Below are positions 7,163 to 16,004 of a DNA stretch of 64,000 nt, one piece after another. A model generated the notes under the pieces. That model ran no database searches. It saw only the letters and a program-made list of their open reading frames with translations, and was not told the DNA's origin. The stretch is from an uncultured Pirellulaceae bacterium (GTDB lineage: Bacteria > Planctomycetota > Planctomycetia > Pirellulales > Pirellulaceae): NCBI GenBank assembly GCA_938036435.1, contig CALHPU010000018.1, positions 124,001 to 188,000 on the forward strand, given 5' to 3'. Each line of letters begins with the position of its first letter. The first letter of the stretch is position 1. The translations under genes were made by a program, and so were the position numbers.

Positions 7163-9997
7163 ATGGCAAAGAAAAAAGCTCCCACAACCGTTTCAGGCCC
7201 TGATCTCTTCTCTGCCAACGAGCCGAAGAAGCTGTATTTGCTTGATGGGATGGCGCTGATCTACCGCGCTCACTTTGGCATGATACGCAGTCCCCGATTC
7301 ACCACCGGCGACGTGCCAACATCGGGGGTTTTTGGCATCGCCAACACCGTACTCGATTTGATCAAGCGGCAAAAGCCAACCCACATGGCGATCGCTTTCG
7401 ACACCAGCGACCCGACCTTTCGCCACAAAATGTTCTCCGAGTATAAGGCTCAGCGTGACGCGCTGCCGGAAGACCTCGCGATTCAGATCCCGTTGGTGGA
7501 TCGTCTGATGAAAGCGCTTAACATTCCCGTCATTCGTACGCCCGGTTTCGAGGCCGACGATATTATCGGCACGCTGGCCCGAGAAGCGGCCGCCGAGGGA
7601 TACGAAGTATTCATGGTGACGCCGGACAAGGACTACCATCAATTGGTCACCGAACAGATCAAAGTCTACAAGCCAGGCCGACAGGGAAATTCATTTGAGA
7701 TTATGGGCATTGCCGAGGTGCTTGAGAAATGGCAGGTCCAGCGGGTTGATCAAGTCATCGATATGCTTGGCCTGATGGGGGATGCCAGTGACAACGTGCC
7801 CGGCATTCACGGCATCGGCGAGAAAACGGCGCAGAAGTTGATCGCAAAATTTGGCTCGATTGAACAATTGCTCCAAAACACGGACCAACTCAAGGGCAAA
7901 CAAAAAGAGCGCGTGATCGAAGGGCACGATGTCGCACTGCTTTCCAAACAGCTGGTCACGATCAAAATCGATGTCCCTCATGAATTGCGGCTGCACGATT
8001 TCTTAATGGTCGACGCAAACGCGGAAGAACTCAAAGCGTTGCTTGTTGAACTGGAATTTGACTCCTTGGGCAAGAAGCTGTTTGGAAAGGATTTCAGTTC
8101 CTCCAAAAGCAGAGCGGCGGTGATTCGGGGCAAGCGTGAAAAGGAAATTCAGGCCGGATTATTCGACTCTGAAGAGATCGAAGAAAAAACGCTTGCCGAT
8201 GTTCCGCACAAATACCACTGCGTCGAGACGACTGAAGAGCGCGGCGAGTTGATCAGGCACTTGGCCGCGCAGAAATCGATCTGCTTCGATATCGAGACCA
8301 CTGGATTAGACCCGCGTACTGCGGATCCGTTGGGTGTCGCGTTTTCAGTCGCCGCTGGAGAGGCGTGGTACGTGGTGTGCTCTGAAGGTGCTGATGAGTG
8401 CCGATCGGTGTTGGAGGATTTGCGAGAGATTTTCGAAAACCGCGAGATTGAAAAGATTGGCCACAATCTGAAGTATGACGTGTCATTGCTGAAATGGCAT
8501 GGGATCGAGGTCAAAGGGAAACTGCTCGACACAATGCTGGCTCACTCCATGAAAGAGCCAGAGATGAGTCATGGTTTGGATTACCTGGCAAAACTGTATC
8601 TGGGCTACAAGCCAATTTCGATCACGGAGCTGATTGGTCCCAAAGGTCCTGGCCAAAAGAACATGAGAGATGTCCCGTTGGACAAAGTGGTTCCCTACGC
8701 TTGTGAAGATGCGGATATCACTTTGCAGGTCGCGCAAAAACTGCTGCCGGATATTGACGCGCGCGGTGTCAGTCAGGTGTGCCATGAGATTGAGTGCCCG
8801 CTGATACCCGTTCTGATCGATATGGAGTACCAAGGGATTCGGTTGGACATCGAATCGTTGTCGGCATTTTCTAAAAAGTTGGACAAAGAAATTGAAGAGT
8901 TGCGAGACGGGATTTACCAAGAGGCTGGTCACGAATTCAATATCGACAGTCCCAAGCAGTTGGGCGTTGTGATCTACGAGGAAATGAATCTGGTAGACAA
9001 ACCACGCAAGACGGCGACCGGTCAGTATTCGACACGTGAGCAGGAGTTGCTTCGATTAGCGCCACATCACAAGATCGTTGCGGACGTTTTGGAATATCGT
9101 AATGCTGTGAAACTCAAGTCGGTCTACGTGGATCAGTTGCCCGATTCGATCAATGAGAAAACGGGCCGTCTACATACGCATTACAGTCAAACGTGGACGG
9201 CGACAGGGCGTATTCAATCCAATAATCCCAACCTACAAACGATTCCGATTCGCAAACAGCGTGGTCGCGAGATCCGCGCGGCGTTTGTGCCCAAGGACGA
9301 AGACCACTTGATTCTCTCGGCAGATTATTCACAGATCGAATTGAGGATCATGGCTGAATTGAGTAAAGACGAAACCATGATGGAGGCGTTTACTTCGGGT
9401 ACTGATATTCACACATCAACGGCAGCCAAGGTTTATAAAATTGATGCCGAAGACGTTACGCGCGAGATGCGTGACAAAGCCAAAACGGTGAACTTTGGGA
9501 TCATCTATGGCATTTCGGCGTTTGGCCTGCAACAACGATTGAACATCCCTCGGGCTGAGGCCAATGAGCTAATCGACAATTATTTTGAGAAGCACCCCGG
9601 CGTGCAGACTTACATCGACAAGACGATTGAATTTGCTGCGGACAATGGTTACGTCGTGACGCAGACGGGCCGCCGCCGCTACATTCGCGATATTAACTCA
9701 CGCAACCAAACTTTAAAGCGCGCTGCGGAGCGTTTGGCGATGAACAGTCCACTCCAAGGAACGGCAGCAGATCTTTTAAAGCTGGCAATGATTAAGGTGG
9801 CGGAGACCCTAGAGGAACACAAGTTTGAGACCAAGATGCTGCTGACTGTCCATGATGAAATCGTCTTCGACATGAAGAAAAGTGAGCAGGACAAGGTGAT
9901 TCCGGCGATCACCAAGGCCATGGAGACGGCGTTGCCGATGTCTGTACCGATCCTAGTGGAGACTGGGTTTGGTGAGAACTGGTTAGAGGCTCACTGA
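7163..9997 (+). CDS. polA: DNA polymerase I
   Basis: This 944-residue protein has all three classical Pol I parts. The 5' nuclease (about residues 22-320) shows LYLLDGMALIYRAHFG, FEADDIIGTLA and DASDNVPGIHGIGEKTA. The 3'-5' exonuclease (about 350-530) keeps its acidic residues: FDIETTGLD near D375/E377, HNLKYD, and YACEDAD near 512-518, so proofreading is probably active. The polymerase domain (about 560-944) has motif A DYSQIELR (D721), the O helix RDKAKTVNFGIIYG, and motif C HDE (897-899). It fills repair gaps and removes Okazaki primers. The ATG at 7163 is the first good start; the upstream sequence has no strong Shine-Dalgarno. Confidence 0.97.
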   Translation: MAKKKAPTTVSGPDLFSANEPKKLYLLDGMALIYRAHFGMIRSPRFTTGDVPTSGVFGIANTVLDLIKRQKPTHMAIAFDTSDPTFRHKMFSEYKAQRDALPEDLAIQIPLVDRLMKALNIPVIRTPGFEADDIIGTLAREAAAEGYEVFMVTPDKDYHQLVTEQIKVYKPGRQGNSFEIMGIAEVLEKWQVQRVDQVIDMLGLMGDASDNVPGIHGIGEKTAQKLIAKFGSIEQLLQNTDQLKGKQKERVIEGHDVALLSKQLVTIKIDVPHELRLHDFLMVDANAEELKALLVELEFDSLGKKLFGKDFSSSKSRAAVIRGKREKEIQAGLFDSEEIEEKTLADVPHKYHCVETTEERGELIRHLAAQKSICFDIETTGLDPRTADPLGVAFSVAAGEAWYVVCSEGADECRSVLEDLREIFENREIEKIGHNLKYDVSLLKWHGIEVKGKLLDTMLAHSMKEPEMSHGLDYLAKLYLGYKPISITELIGPKGPGQKNMRDVPLDKVVPYACEDADITLQVAQKLLPDIDARGVSQVCHEIECPLIPVLIDMEYQGIRLDIESLSAFSKKLDKEIEELRDGIYQEAGHEFNIDSPKQLGVVIYEEMNLVDKPRKTATGQYSTREQELLRLAPHHKIVADVLEYRNAVKLKSVYVDQLPDSINEKTGRLHTHYSQTWTATGRIQSNNPNLQTIPIRKQRGREIRAAFVPKDEDHLILSADYSQIELRIMAELSKDETMMEAFTSGTDIHTSTAAKVYKIDAEDVTREMRDKAKTVNFGIIYGISAFGLQQRLNIPRAEANELIDNYFEKHPGVQTYIDKTIEFAADNGYVVTQTGRRRYIRDINSRNQTLKRAAERLAMNSPLQGTAADLLKLAMIKVAETLEEHKFETKMLLTVHDEIVFDMKKSEQDKVIPAITKAMETALPMSVPILVETGFGENWLEAH

Positions 9998-10436
9998 TTA
10001 CTTAAGCCAAGAGGAGGCAAGGCAATTCATCCAGTAGCCTCAGGCGGGAGCCGTCCGGGATATCGCGTACAGGGAGTAAGCGATTCTCCGCTTCCGATTT
10101 CCCGTTAAACGGTGACTTGCCGTGGGTTGTTTTCCCCTTCAGGAAGCCTGTCAGGCTGCAAAAGCCGCACCACCAGCAAAGCTATTCTTTTTGCCCAACC
10201 GGCAGGATTTGACTATGGAAAACGCCAGTTTAAACTAGAGTTAACAGTCGAATCATATTTAACAGTTCGGGCATCTGGGTGCCTGGTTTTATCGCCACCG
10301 CCGAGATAAAGCTGGTGTTGTGCACCCACGGTTCCGATTTTCGATATGCGGCACCATTTTTTGGTGAATAGATCTGCGTCTACCGCTCATACAATTTCAA
10401 TTCGTCCGGCATCCCCAGCCGGATCCAGGAGTAACG
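9998..10436 (+). other. Intergenic region with a weak repeat match
   Basis: This 439-bp gap after polA holds no convincing gene; an open frame at 10112-10309 has no ribosome site and no recognisable product. Around 10043-10058 the words GGCGGGAGCCGTCCGG resemble the GGCGCAAGCCGTCCGG core of repeats near 13.86 and 44.07 kb. The promoter of the following envelope protein must lie here. Confidence 0.4.
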
Positions 10437-11933
10437 ATGGCTTCAAGGGAAAACCAAAGATATCTAATCGCAATCATAGTTCTATCTTTGTTTTTAATTG
10501 CGTTTTTCATCACCAGTCTCTTGGGCTGGTCGAAGGTCTATGAGTACGCTGACATTGCTGAATCCTCGAAAGCCAAATTGAAGCTGGCACAGAGTCTCCA
10601 AGAAGCCTACGCGGCAAAATCATCAGTGCTTGAGACGATGATCGGCGGCAGCGGCGGAAGCGTCAACGAAATTCAGACAACCATCGATTCGCTGCCTGGA
10701 ATTGCTCGTAAGGTCGACGGTAGCGACAAAAGCAAGATTGATGCGGTGTCTGAAAGTATCAAAGCAGTGAAGGCTCTTTACGATCAAGACATGAAGAGCA
10801 ATTCGTCAGCGGGCGCAGATGAAACTGCTAATTTGACCTACAAAGGCCTAATTGCCAATCTAAGTTCTGTGATGGCCAAACTACATAACGACGTGAATGT
10901 GCAATCCGATTTTAACGCCGCATTAAGGTTACAAACCGATGCCAAGTTGGAGCAGATTAAATCCGATCGTGCGGCGATTCAGGACAGGCTTTCCAAGGCG
11001 GAAAAGAAACTCGAAGCCACTCAGAATGCTAAACTGGAAACCGAACGTGCACTGAAGAATAAAATGCAAGCTCAAACGGAGACGATGACAAAGAGCCAAG
11101 CTACGTTTGAACGACAACGGCAAATAGCGGCTCAGGAGAAGAGTACGCTGGTCTCCGAGAAGAAGGAAGTGGTCAGACAAGTCGGCATTTTGAAACTTAA
11201 GGTTGATGAATACGAACGCGAGGTCTTCAATATTCCTGACGGCAAGATCGTCAAGATTGCTGAAGGACTCGACACCGTTGTGTTAAACATCGGTCGAGCT
11301 GATGGACTGCGCGTCAATCGCACCTTTGCCGTCTACGATCAGAGTGTCTCTAATTTTGAAAAGGGCCGAAACAAGGCCTCTATCGAGATTACCCGATTGG
11401 TTGATGACAAAACGGCTGAGGCGAGAATCACACAGGAGAATCCACTCAATCCAATCTTGCCCAATGACTACGTGCTGAGTCCGACATGGGATCCGGGATA
11501 CTCGACGCCGATAGCGTTGGCCGGAGCTTTCGATCTAGATAACGACGGATTCTCTGACTTCGATAAATTGAAGCAAATGATCCGGCTTAACGGAGGCGAC
11601 CCGCGTGTTTTTCATGATGAACAGGGAAATATCACCGGTACCGTCGATCCTTCGATTCGCTACCTCGTATTGGGAACTGCACCTGTAGAAGGGCCAGAGG
11701 CCAATCCTGAAGTGGTTGAAGCGATGAAGATCATGGAAGAGCAGGCTCGGCTGAGTACCGTTCAGGTGATCGACTTGCGAAAGCTACTCAACTGGATGGG
11801 CGTCCATGGCCGAGCCAAAGTTGAGAAACTTGGTGGCATCAAAGAGGAGTTTCAACTTCGCCAGCCATCGGATGCCGCAAGCGAGGGCAGCGGCAGCTCG
11901 ACAAGATCGCTTGAAGGTAGTTCCAGCCGCTAG
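10437..11933 (+). CDS. Membrane-anchored coiled-coil protein with BRCT-like C-terminal domain
   Basis: The 498-residue protein has one N-terminal transmembrane helix (about residues 9-31), then a long coiled coil to about residue 255. A beta-rich domain follows (FNIPDGKIVKIAEGLDTVVLNIG, then GLRVNRTFAVYDQ). The last part reads LKQMIRLNGGDPRV, RYLVLGT and VQVIDLRKLLNWMG. The spacing and hydrophobic pattern match a BRCT fold (helix, GG turn, YLVxG strand, VxIIxxxxFxxLL ending). BRCT domains normally serve DNA-repair proteins, so this placement after a membrane anchor is unusual. AGGAG six bases before the ATG supports the start. The tail is Ser/Gly-rich. Function unknown. Confidence 0.82.
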   Translation: MASRENQRYLIAIIVLSLFLIAFFITSLLGWSKVYEYADIAESSKAKLKLAQSLQEAYAAKSSVLETMIGGSGGSVNEIQTTIDSLPGIARKVDGSDKSKIDAVSESIKAVKALYDQDMKSNSSAGADETANLTYKGLIANLSSVMAKLHNDVNVQSDFNAALRLQTDAKLEQIKSDRAAIQDRLSKAEKKLEATQNAKLETERALKNKMQAQTETMTKSQATFERQRQIAAQEKSTLVSEKKEVVRQVGILKLKVDEYEREVFNIPDGKIVKIAEGLDTVVLNIGRADGLRVNRTFAVYDQSVSNFEKGRNKASIEITRLVDDKTAEARITQENPLNPILPNDYVLSPTWDPGYSTPIALAGAFDLDNDGFSDFDKLKQMIRLNGGDPRVFHDEQGNITGTVDPSIRYLVLGTAPVEGPEANPEVVEAMKIMEEQARLSTVQVIDLRKLLNWMGVHGRAKVEKLGGIKEEFQLRQPSDAASEGSGSSTRSLEGSSSR

Positions 11934-11971
11934 GGTATTGTTTGGCTGATGATTGGCTGGCCGATGAAACG

Positions 11972-13621
11972 TTACGCTTTGACCTCGACGATTGACGCAT
12001 CATAATCAGCCGGCGGCTGGTAACCCAGACAAACCATTGCGGTCGCGGCAAGGCTGCTGATGCCCAATCCGTCTTCGCCCGTTAGCTTTAGCCCTGACTT
12101 ACCCGATGCGTCGTAGATGTAGCAGGGAACCGGATTGAGCGTGTGGCTGGTCTTCATTTGTGGATTGCCACTTTTGTCCATTTTCGCTTCTCCCGATTTA
12201 TTCAACGCGATCATCTCATCTGCGTTGCCGTGATCGGCTGTCACGATCATGATCCCACCGGCCGCTTTGACGGCGTCCAGCAATCTGGCCAGACACAGAT
12301 CAACGGTTTCCACTGACATTTCGACGGCCAGCAGATTGCCCGTGTGCCCCACCATATCGCCTTGGGGGTAGTTGGCGCGGATGAAATCGTGTTTTTGGTT
12401 CTCGATAGAATCCAGTATCACGTCAGTGATCTCGCCGCCTTTCATCCACGGGCGTTGCTCGAAAGGGAGTAGGTCGGACGTGATCTCGACGTAGGTTTCT
12501 TTAGCTTCGTCAAACTTGCCACTGCGGTTCCCGTTGAAGAAGTAGGTGACGTGCCCGTACTTTTGTGTTTCGCTGACAGCGAGCTGGGTAACGCCTGAAT
12601 TCGCAAGATATTCCCCCATGACATTATCGATTTCTGGTGGGGAAACGAGATATTGCTTGGGGATCTGCATCTCGGCTTCGTATTGCATGATGCCGGCAAA
12701 CTGAATATCGGGAATGGGGCCCCGATCGAATTCTGTTAGGTCCGCGTCGTCGAAGGCGCGAGAGATTTCGATGGCTCGGTCGCCGCGAAAGTTAAACAGA
12801 ATCACGCTGTCCCCATCGACGATTTTGCCAACGGGCTGGCCATCGGATACGACAACGAATTCCTTCAGATCTTGGTCGATGACGCCCGGGTTTTCCTCCC
12901 GCAGAGTTGTGACTGCTTCGGTGGCTGAAGCAAATTGGCGGCCTTCTCCTTTGACGTGAGTGTTCCATCCACGCTCGATCATTGGCCAATCGGCATTGTA
13001 GCGGTCCATTGTAATGTACAGGCGACCGCCTCCGGAGGCGATGCGATAGTCAAAATCGCCCGACTCGTTGATCTTGGCGAGGTGAGCTTCGAGCGTTTCG
13101 ATGTAGTCTAAGGCTGATTGAGGGCCAACGTCGCGCCCATCGAGCAGCGTATGGACTCGCACTTTCTTGACGCCTTGCTTGTGAGCCTGAGAGATCATGC
13201 TCAACACGATGTCGATGTGCGAATGGACATTGCCATCGGAGAGCAGGCCAATGAAATGCAGCGCATTATCGTCGCCGATTGAGCCCGTCAACTTATTCCA
13301 AAGAGGCCCTTGGTAGATTGCACCGGAGGCGACTGCGTTTTTCACCAAGAGGGCACCTTGGTCAAAGACGCGTCCTGATCCGATTGCATTGTGGCCAACT
13401 TCGCTGTTGCCCATGTCGTCGTCCGAGGGCATGCCAACGGCGCGGCCATGAGCTTTTAGCGTCGTGTAAAGGGCGTTGTCTTTGAGCCAGTCGAGCGTCG
13501 GAGTGGAGGCTTTGGCGACCATGTCCCCTGCGTCGCCTTTTCCTATGCCCACGCCGTCCATGATTACGAGAACAACAGGGCCATCAGGTTTTGCATTTGC
13601 CAGTTCTTTAAGTGCAGTCAT
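11972..13621 (-). CDS. gpmI: 2,3-bisphosphoglycerate-independent phosphoglycerate mutase
   Basis: This 549-residue enzyme interconverts 3- and 2-phosphoglycerate in glycolysis using two metal ions. The alkaline-phosphatase-like core is plain: VLVIMDGVGIG with metal ligand D22, the catalytic serine in MGNSEVGH (S73), LLDGRDVGP, and TADHGNADEM towards the C-terminus with further metal ligands. Length is close to the family norm of about 510, with a small extension. The gene is convergent with the BRCT-like protein, leaving only 38 nt between stops. No strong Shine-Dalgarno is seen before the ATG. Confidence 0.96.
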   Translation of the reverse strand: MTALKELANAKPDGPVVLVIMDGVGIGKGDAGDMVAKASTPTLDWLKDNALYTTLKAHGRAVGMPSDDDMGNSEVGHNAIGSGRVFDQGALLVKNAVASGAIYQGPLWNKLTGSIGDDNALHFIGLLSDGNVHSHIDIVLSMISQAHKQGVKKVRVHTLLDGRDVGPQSALDYIETLEAHLAKINESGDFDYRIASGGGRLYITMDRYNADWPMIERGWNTHVKGEGRQFASATEAVTTLREENPGVIDQDLKEFVVVSDGQPVGKIVDGDSVILFNFRGDRAIEISRAFDDADLTEFDRGPIPDIQFAGIMQYEAEMQIPKQYLVSPPEIDNVMGEYLANSGVTQLAVSETQKYGHVTYFFNGNRSGKFDEAKETYVEITSDLLPFEQRPWMKGGEITDVILDSIENQKHDFIRANYPQGDMVGHTGNLLAVEMSVETVDLCLARLLDAVKAAGGIMIVTADHGNADEMIALNKSGEAKMDKSGNPQMKTSHTLNPVPCYIYDASGKSGLKLTGEDGLGISSLAATAMVCLGYQPPADYDASIVEVKA

Positions 13622-13798
13622 CAGGGAGTTTTCAGTTGGGGATTTTCAGTGTGATGTTCAAAGACACCATTTTAACAGCAAACGCAAAGTCGGGCAGGGG
13701 AGCAAGTGGGGTTGTTGGCGACTCATTCTGGCCTAACGCGTCAGAATGTTGGACGTGGCGCAGTGCGCTCTGGAGATTGTAAGTGAACCGTTAATCTC

Positions 13799-13963
13799 AC
13801 TGGTGCTTCATCCAGATTCAATTTTCGGGTGGCCGGTTCGCTCTTAAAGCGTAACGGCGCAAGCCGTCCGGTATAAATACCAGTTGAGTGACGGTGGACA
13901 CCGCAGGGCTCGCGCGCTTTCGTTTTCATCTAAATCCTAATTCCAAATCTGGACCAAGCACTG
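13799..13963. repeat. MITE-like element, family 1, copy A
   Basis: The ends are inverted: the left end reads GGTGCTTCATCCAGATT and the right end is AATCTGGACCAAGCACT. The last 29 bases (13934-13962) match 35381-35409 with three differences. The interior carries GGCGCAAGCCGTCCGG. It lies in the gap between the PQQ-propeller gene and gpmI. The remaining gap (13964-14179) holds only short partial palindromes, including two GAATTC words at 14061-14093, and a GGTGGGTCAAGCGAT word. No transposase is present, so mobility would need a partner elsewhere. Confidence 0.7.
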
Positions 13964-14179
13964 ATATTGCGCTGCAGCTAGATTTTCGGATGGAAGTATT
14001 CTCGTGGGGCAGATTTTCAATGTGCTAAGGACTTAGATATCGCAGGTTAAAAACCAGCCTCGAATTCTGCTGACACGGAATTCTCGCGACCCAGCCTAAC
14101 TTGAAACGTTGATGCTTAGCGTAAGGTGGGTCAAGCGATATCTTCGGGAAGCCCCGTCAACTGATTGAAGGCTGTCAGC

Positions 14180-15523
14180 TTATTTCGCTAGGTCGACGGC
14201 AATGATTTCTTTGTCATTACGGATATAGGCAGTTTGATTGGCGTAGGCGGGGTGACTCCATAGCACCTTTCGCCCAAACGCTTCACCGGTGGGCTCAAGG
14301 GCTTGGAAAGCGCCCAGCGACTCAAATTTTTCGCGCGTCAATCGAGCCAGCATCAGTTGCCCCGCTTCACCAAGGATCAGGTAACGGTCGGTATCTCCTA
14401 CGCGCGTCAGGAAAGCCGTTCCGTGATTTACCTGCCGTTTCTCGTCCGGCTTAGTGGCCTCGAAGGTCTGCCACAAGCGATCGCCTGTTTTGGCATCAAC
14501 CGCGATCAGGCAGCCAAGCTTGCAGTCAGAGCCGTAAAGTACTCCATCGACAAACATTGGCGTCGCGTTGGCGCTGAACAATGAGTTCTTCGGATTGCCT
14601 CGCCAGAGGACTTCGGCCCCCGGTTGGTCAGCACTGAGCTTCAGCATCATCGAGACATTACCGATGCCGCTGGCGTACATCAGATCACCATCAACCATTG
14701 GACGAGCGATTGACATTTGATACTTTGGTTCGAGCTCTTCTCGCCAGTACTCACTGCCGTCGGTAGGAGACAGGCTGACGACACCTTTAGGGTGATAAAC
14801 GATCAGTTGCCGCTTGCCGGCGAATTCGATGATCGAGGGCGGGCAATAACCGGAATCAACGTCGAGTGCTTTCCAGACTATGTCTCCCGTCATCTTGTTG
14901 AGAGCCATGATTCCTTGACCCTTGCCGCCGACCATTGCGTACAACAGATCGCCATCGATCAGCGGGTGAGCCGAAGCGCCCCATATCAAAATCTCGGCTT
15001 GAAAGTCGCGTTTGAAATTCTTGCTCCACAGCAGTTCGCCGTCCTTGACTTGGTAGCAACGTAGGTCGCCTTCTGAACCCAGCGTGTAGACTCGATCGCC
15101 ATCGACCGTTGGCGTGCATCGAGGACCGGCGGGATAGGAAATGCTGTACGGGCAGTCATACTGCTTGGACCACCGTAACCCGCCTGTTGATGAATCCAAG
15201 CAGATCACGCGCTCTTGGCCGGACAGAGTGGCTCTTTTGCCGGGATCGTTAAATGCTTCGCCGCCCTTTTTTAAATAGTCAAACACGAACACATTGCCAT
15301 CGGCAACTGCAGGTCCAGCGTAGCCCCCGCCGATCGAATGCCTCCATTTGACCGGAAGTCCCTCAGCGGGAATCGATTCCACGATGCCATCCTCGCGATA
15401 GACGCCGTCGTGGGTCGGTCCCATCCACGCCGGCCAATTGTCCGCGACGACGATGCTGGTAAATAGCATGGCGATTGAGATGCCCCAAATACAGAGCGCG
15501 GAGAGTTTTAAGAAACGAGTCAT
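14180..15523 (-). CDS. Exported PQQ-like beta-propeller protein
   Basis: A signal peptide (about residues 1-27, ending ...SIVVADNW) precedes a 447-residue protein made of repeated beta-propeller blades. The repeats carry the typical W(K/S/R) and alternating xVYxG/xLYAxxxxG units: FVFDYLKK, RVYTLGSEGDLRCYQVKDG, LLYAMVGGKGQGIMALNKMTGDIVWK and VLYGSDCKLGCLIAVDAKTGDRLWQT. This is the PQQ-binding-like / BamB-like family, here with no dehydrogenase active site visible. Such proteins are very common in planctomycetes, in the periplasm, with mostly unknown roles. It is transcribed on its own, with a family 1 repeat downstream. Confidence 0.88.
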   Translation of the reverse strand: MTRFLKLSALCIWGISIAMLFTSIVVADNWPAWMGPTHDGVYREDGIVESIPAEGLPVKWRHSIGGGYAGPAVADGNVFVFDYLKKGGEAFNDPGKRATLSGQERVICLDSSTGGLRWSKQYDCPYSISYPAGPRCTPTVDGDRVYTLGSEGDLRCYQVKDGELLWSKNFKRDFQAEILIWGASAHPLIDGDLLYAMVGGKGQGIMALNKMTGDIVWKALDVDSGYCPPSIIEFAGKRQLIVYHPKGVVSLSPTDGSEYWREELEPKYQMSIARPMVDGDLMYASGIGNVSMMLKLSADQPGAEVLWRGNPKNSLFSANATPMFVDGVLYGSDCKLGCLIAVDAKTGDRLWQTFEATKPDEKRQVNHGTAFLTRVGDTDRYLILGEAGQLMLARLTREKFESLGAFQALEPTGEAFGRKVLWSHPAYANQTAYIRNDKEIIAVDLAK

Positions 15524-15821
15524 TGAGGGATCCTTTGCAAGAATGTTGGGTCACCTAAATTCTATGGTCTGACGGACAAATGACAAATGAAGTTCCGCCC
15601 GATGCAACTAACAAACCCCAAACGGCCCTCGGAGTTCCGCTACAATGAAAGCGTTACACCACTGAAATAAGCAACTGAAAATGAATAAGAGCCCTAGGAG
15701 CTTGGGGATATTTGAACACAATTGGTATTCGGTCAGGGCTTTGATAAAGTCCGTTGTTTGGGCTGACTACCGCGGAGACTGAATCCCAGCGTCTCACGCA
15801 CGCTGCGTCTAGTTGGGAGCG

Positions 15822-15880
15822 CACGCAATGATCGCCGAGCGATCAACGACTGTCGCTGATCGCTCCGCGATCATTGCGTG
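15822..15880. repeat. Long near-perfect inverted repeat
   Basis: Two 24-nt arms (CACGCAATGATCGCCGAGCG... and its complement) pair with a single mismatch around an 11-nt loop. It sits in the 480-bp gap (15524-16004) between the divergent PQQ-propeller and pgi genes, where I see no gene. No T-run follows, so it is not an ordinary terminator; a repetitive extragenic palindrome is more likely. Confidence 0.85.
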
Positions 15881-16004
15881 TGTAACTCCAACCCCAACTG
15901 CCTTAGTGCGATCAGATGGTAGTCACCATTTGTCGTTTAGGCCCCAGAGTATCAATACGGCTGTTTAGTCTTTCTGTTTTCGAACTCGGTTTGAAACCCA
16001 CCCC

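Noticed and set aside
10112-10309. 65-residue frame after polA
   Set aside because: No ribosome site or known product.
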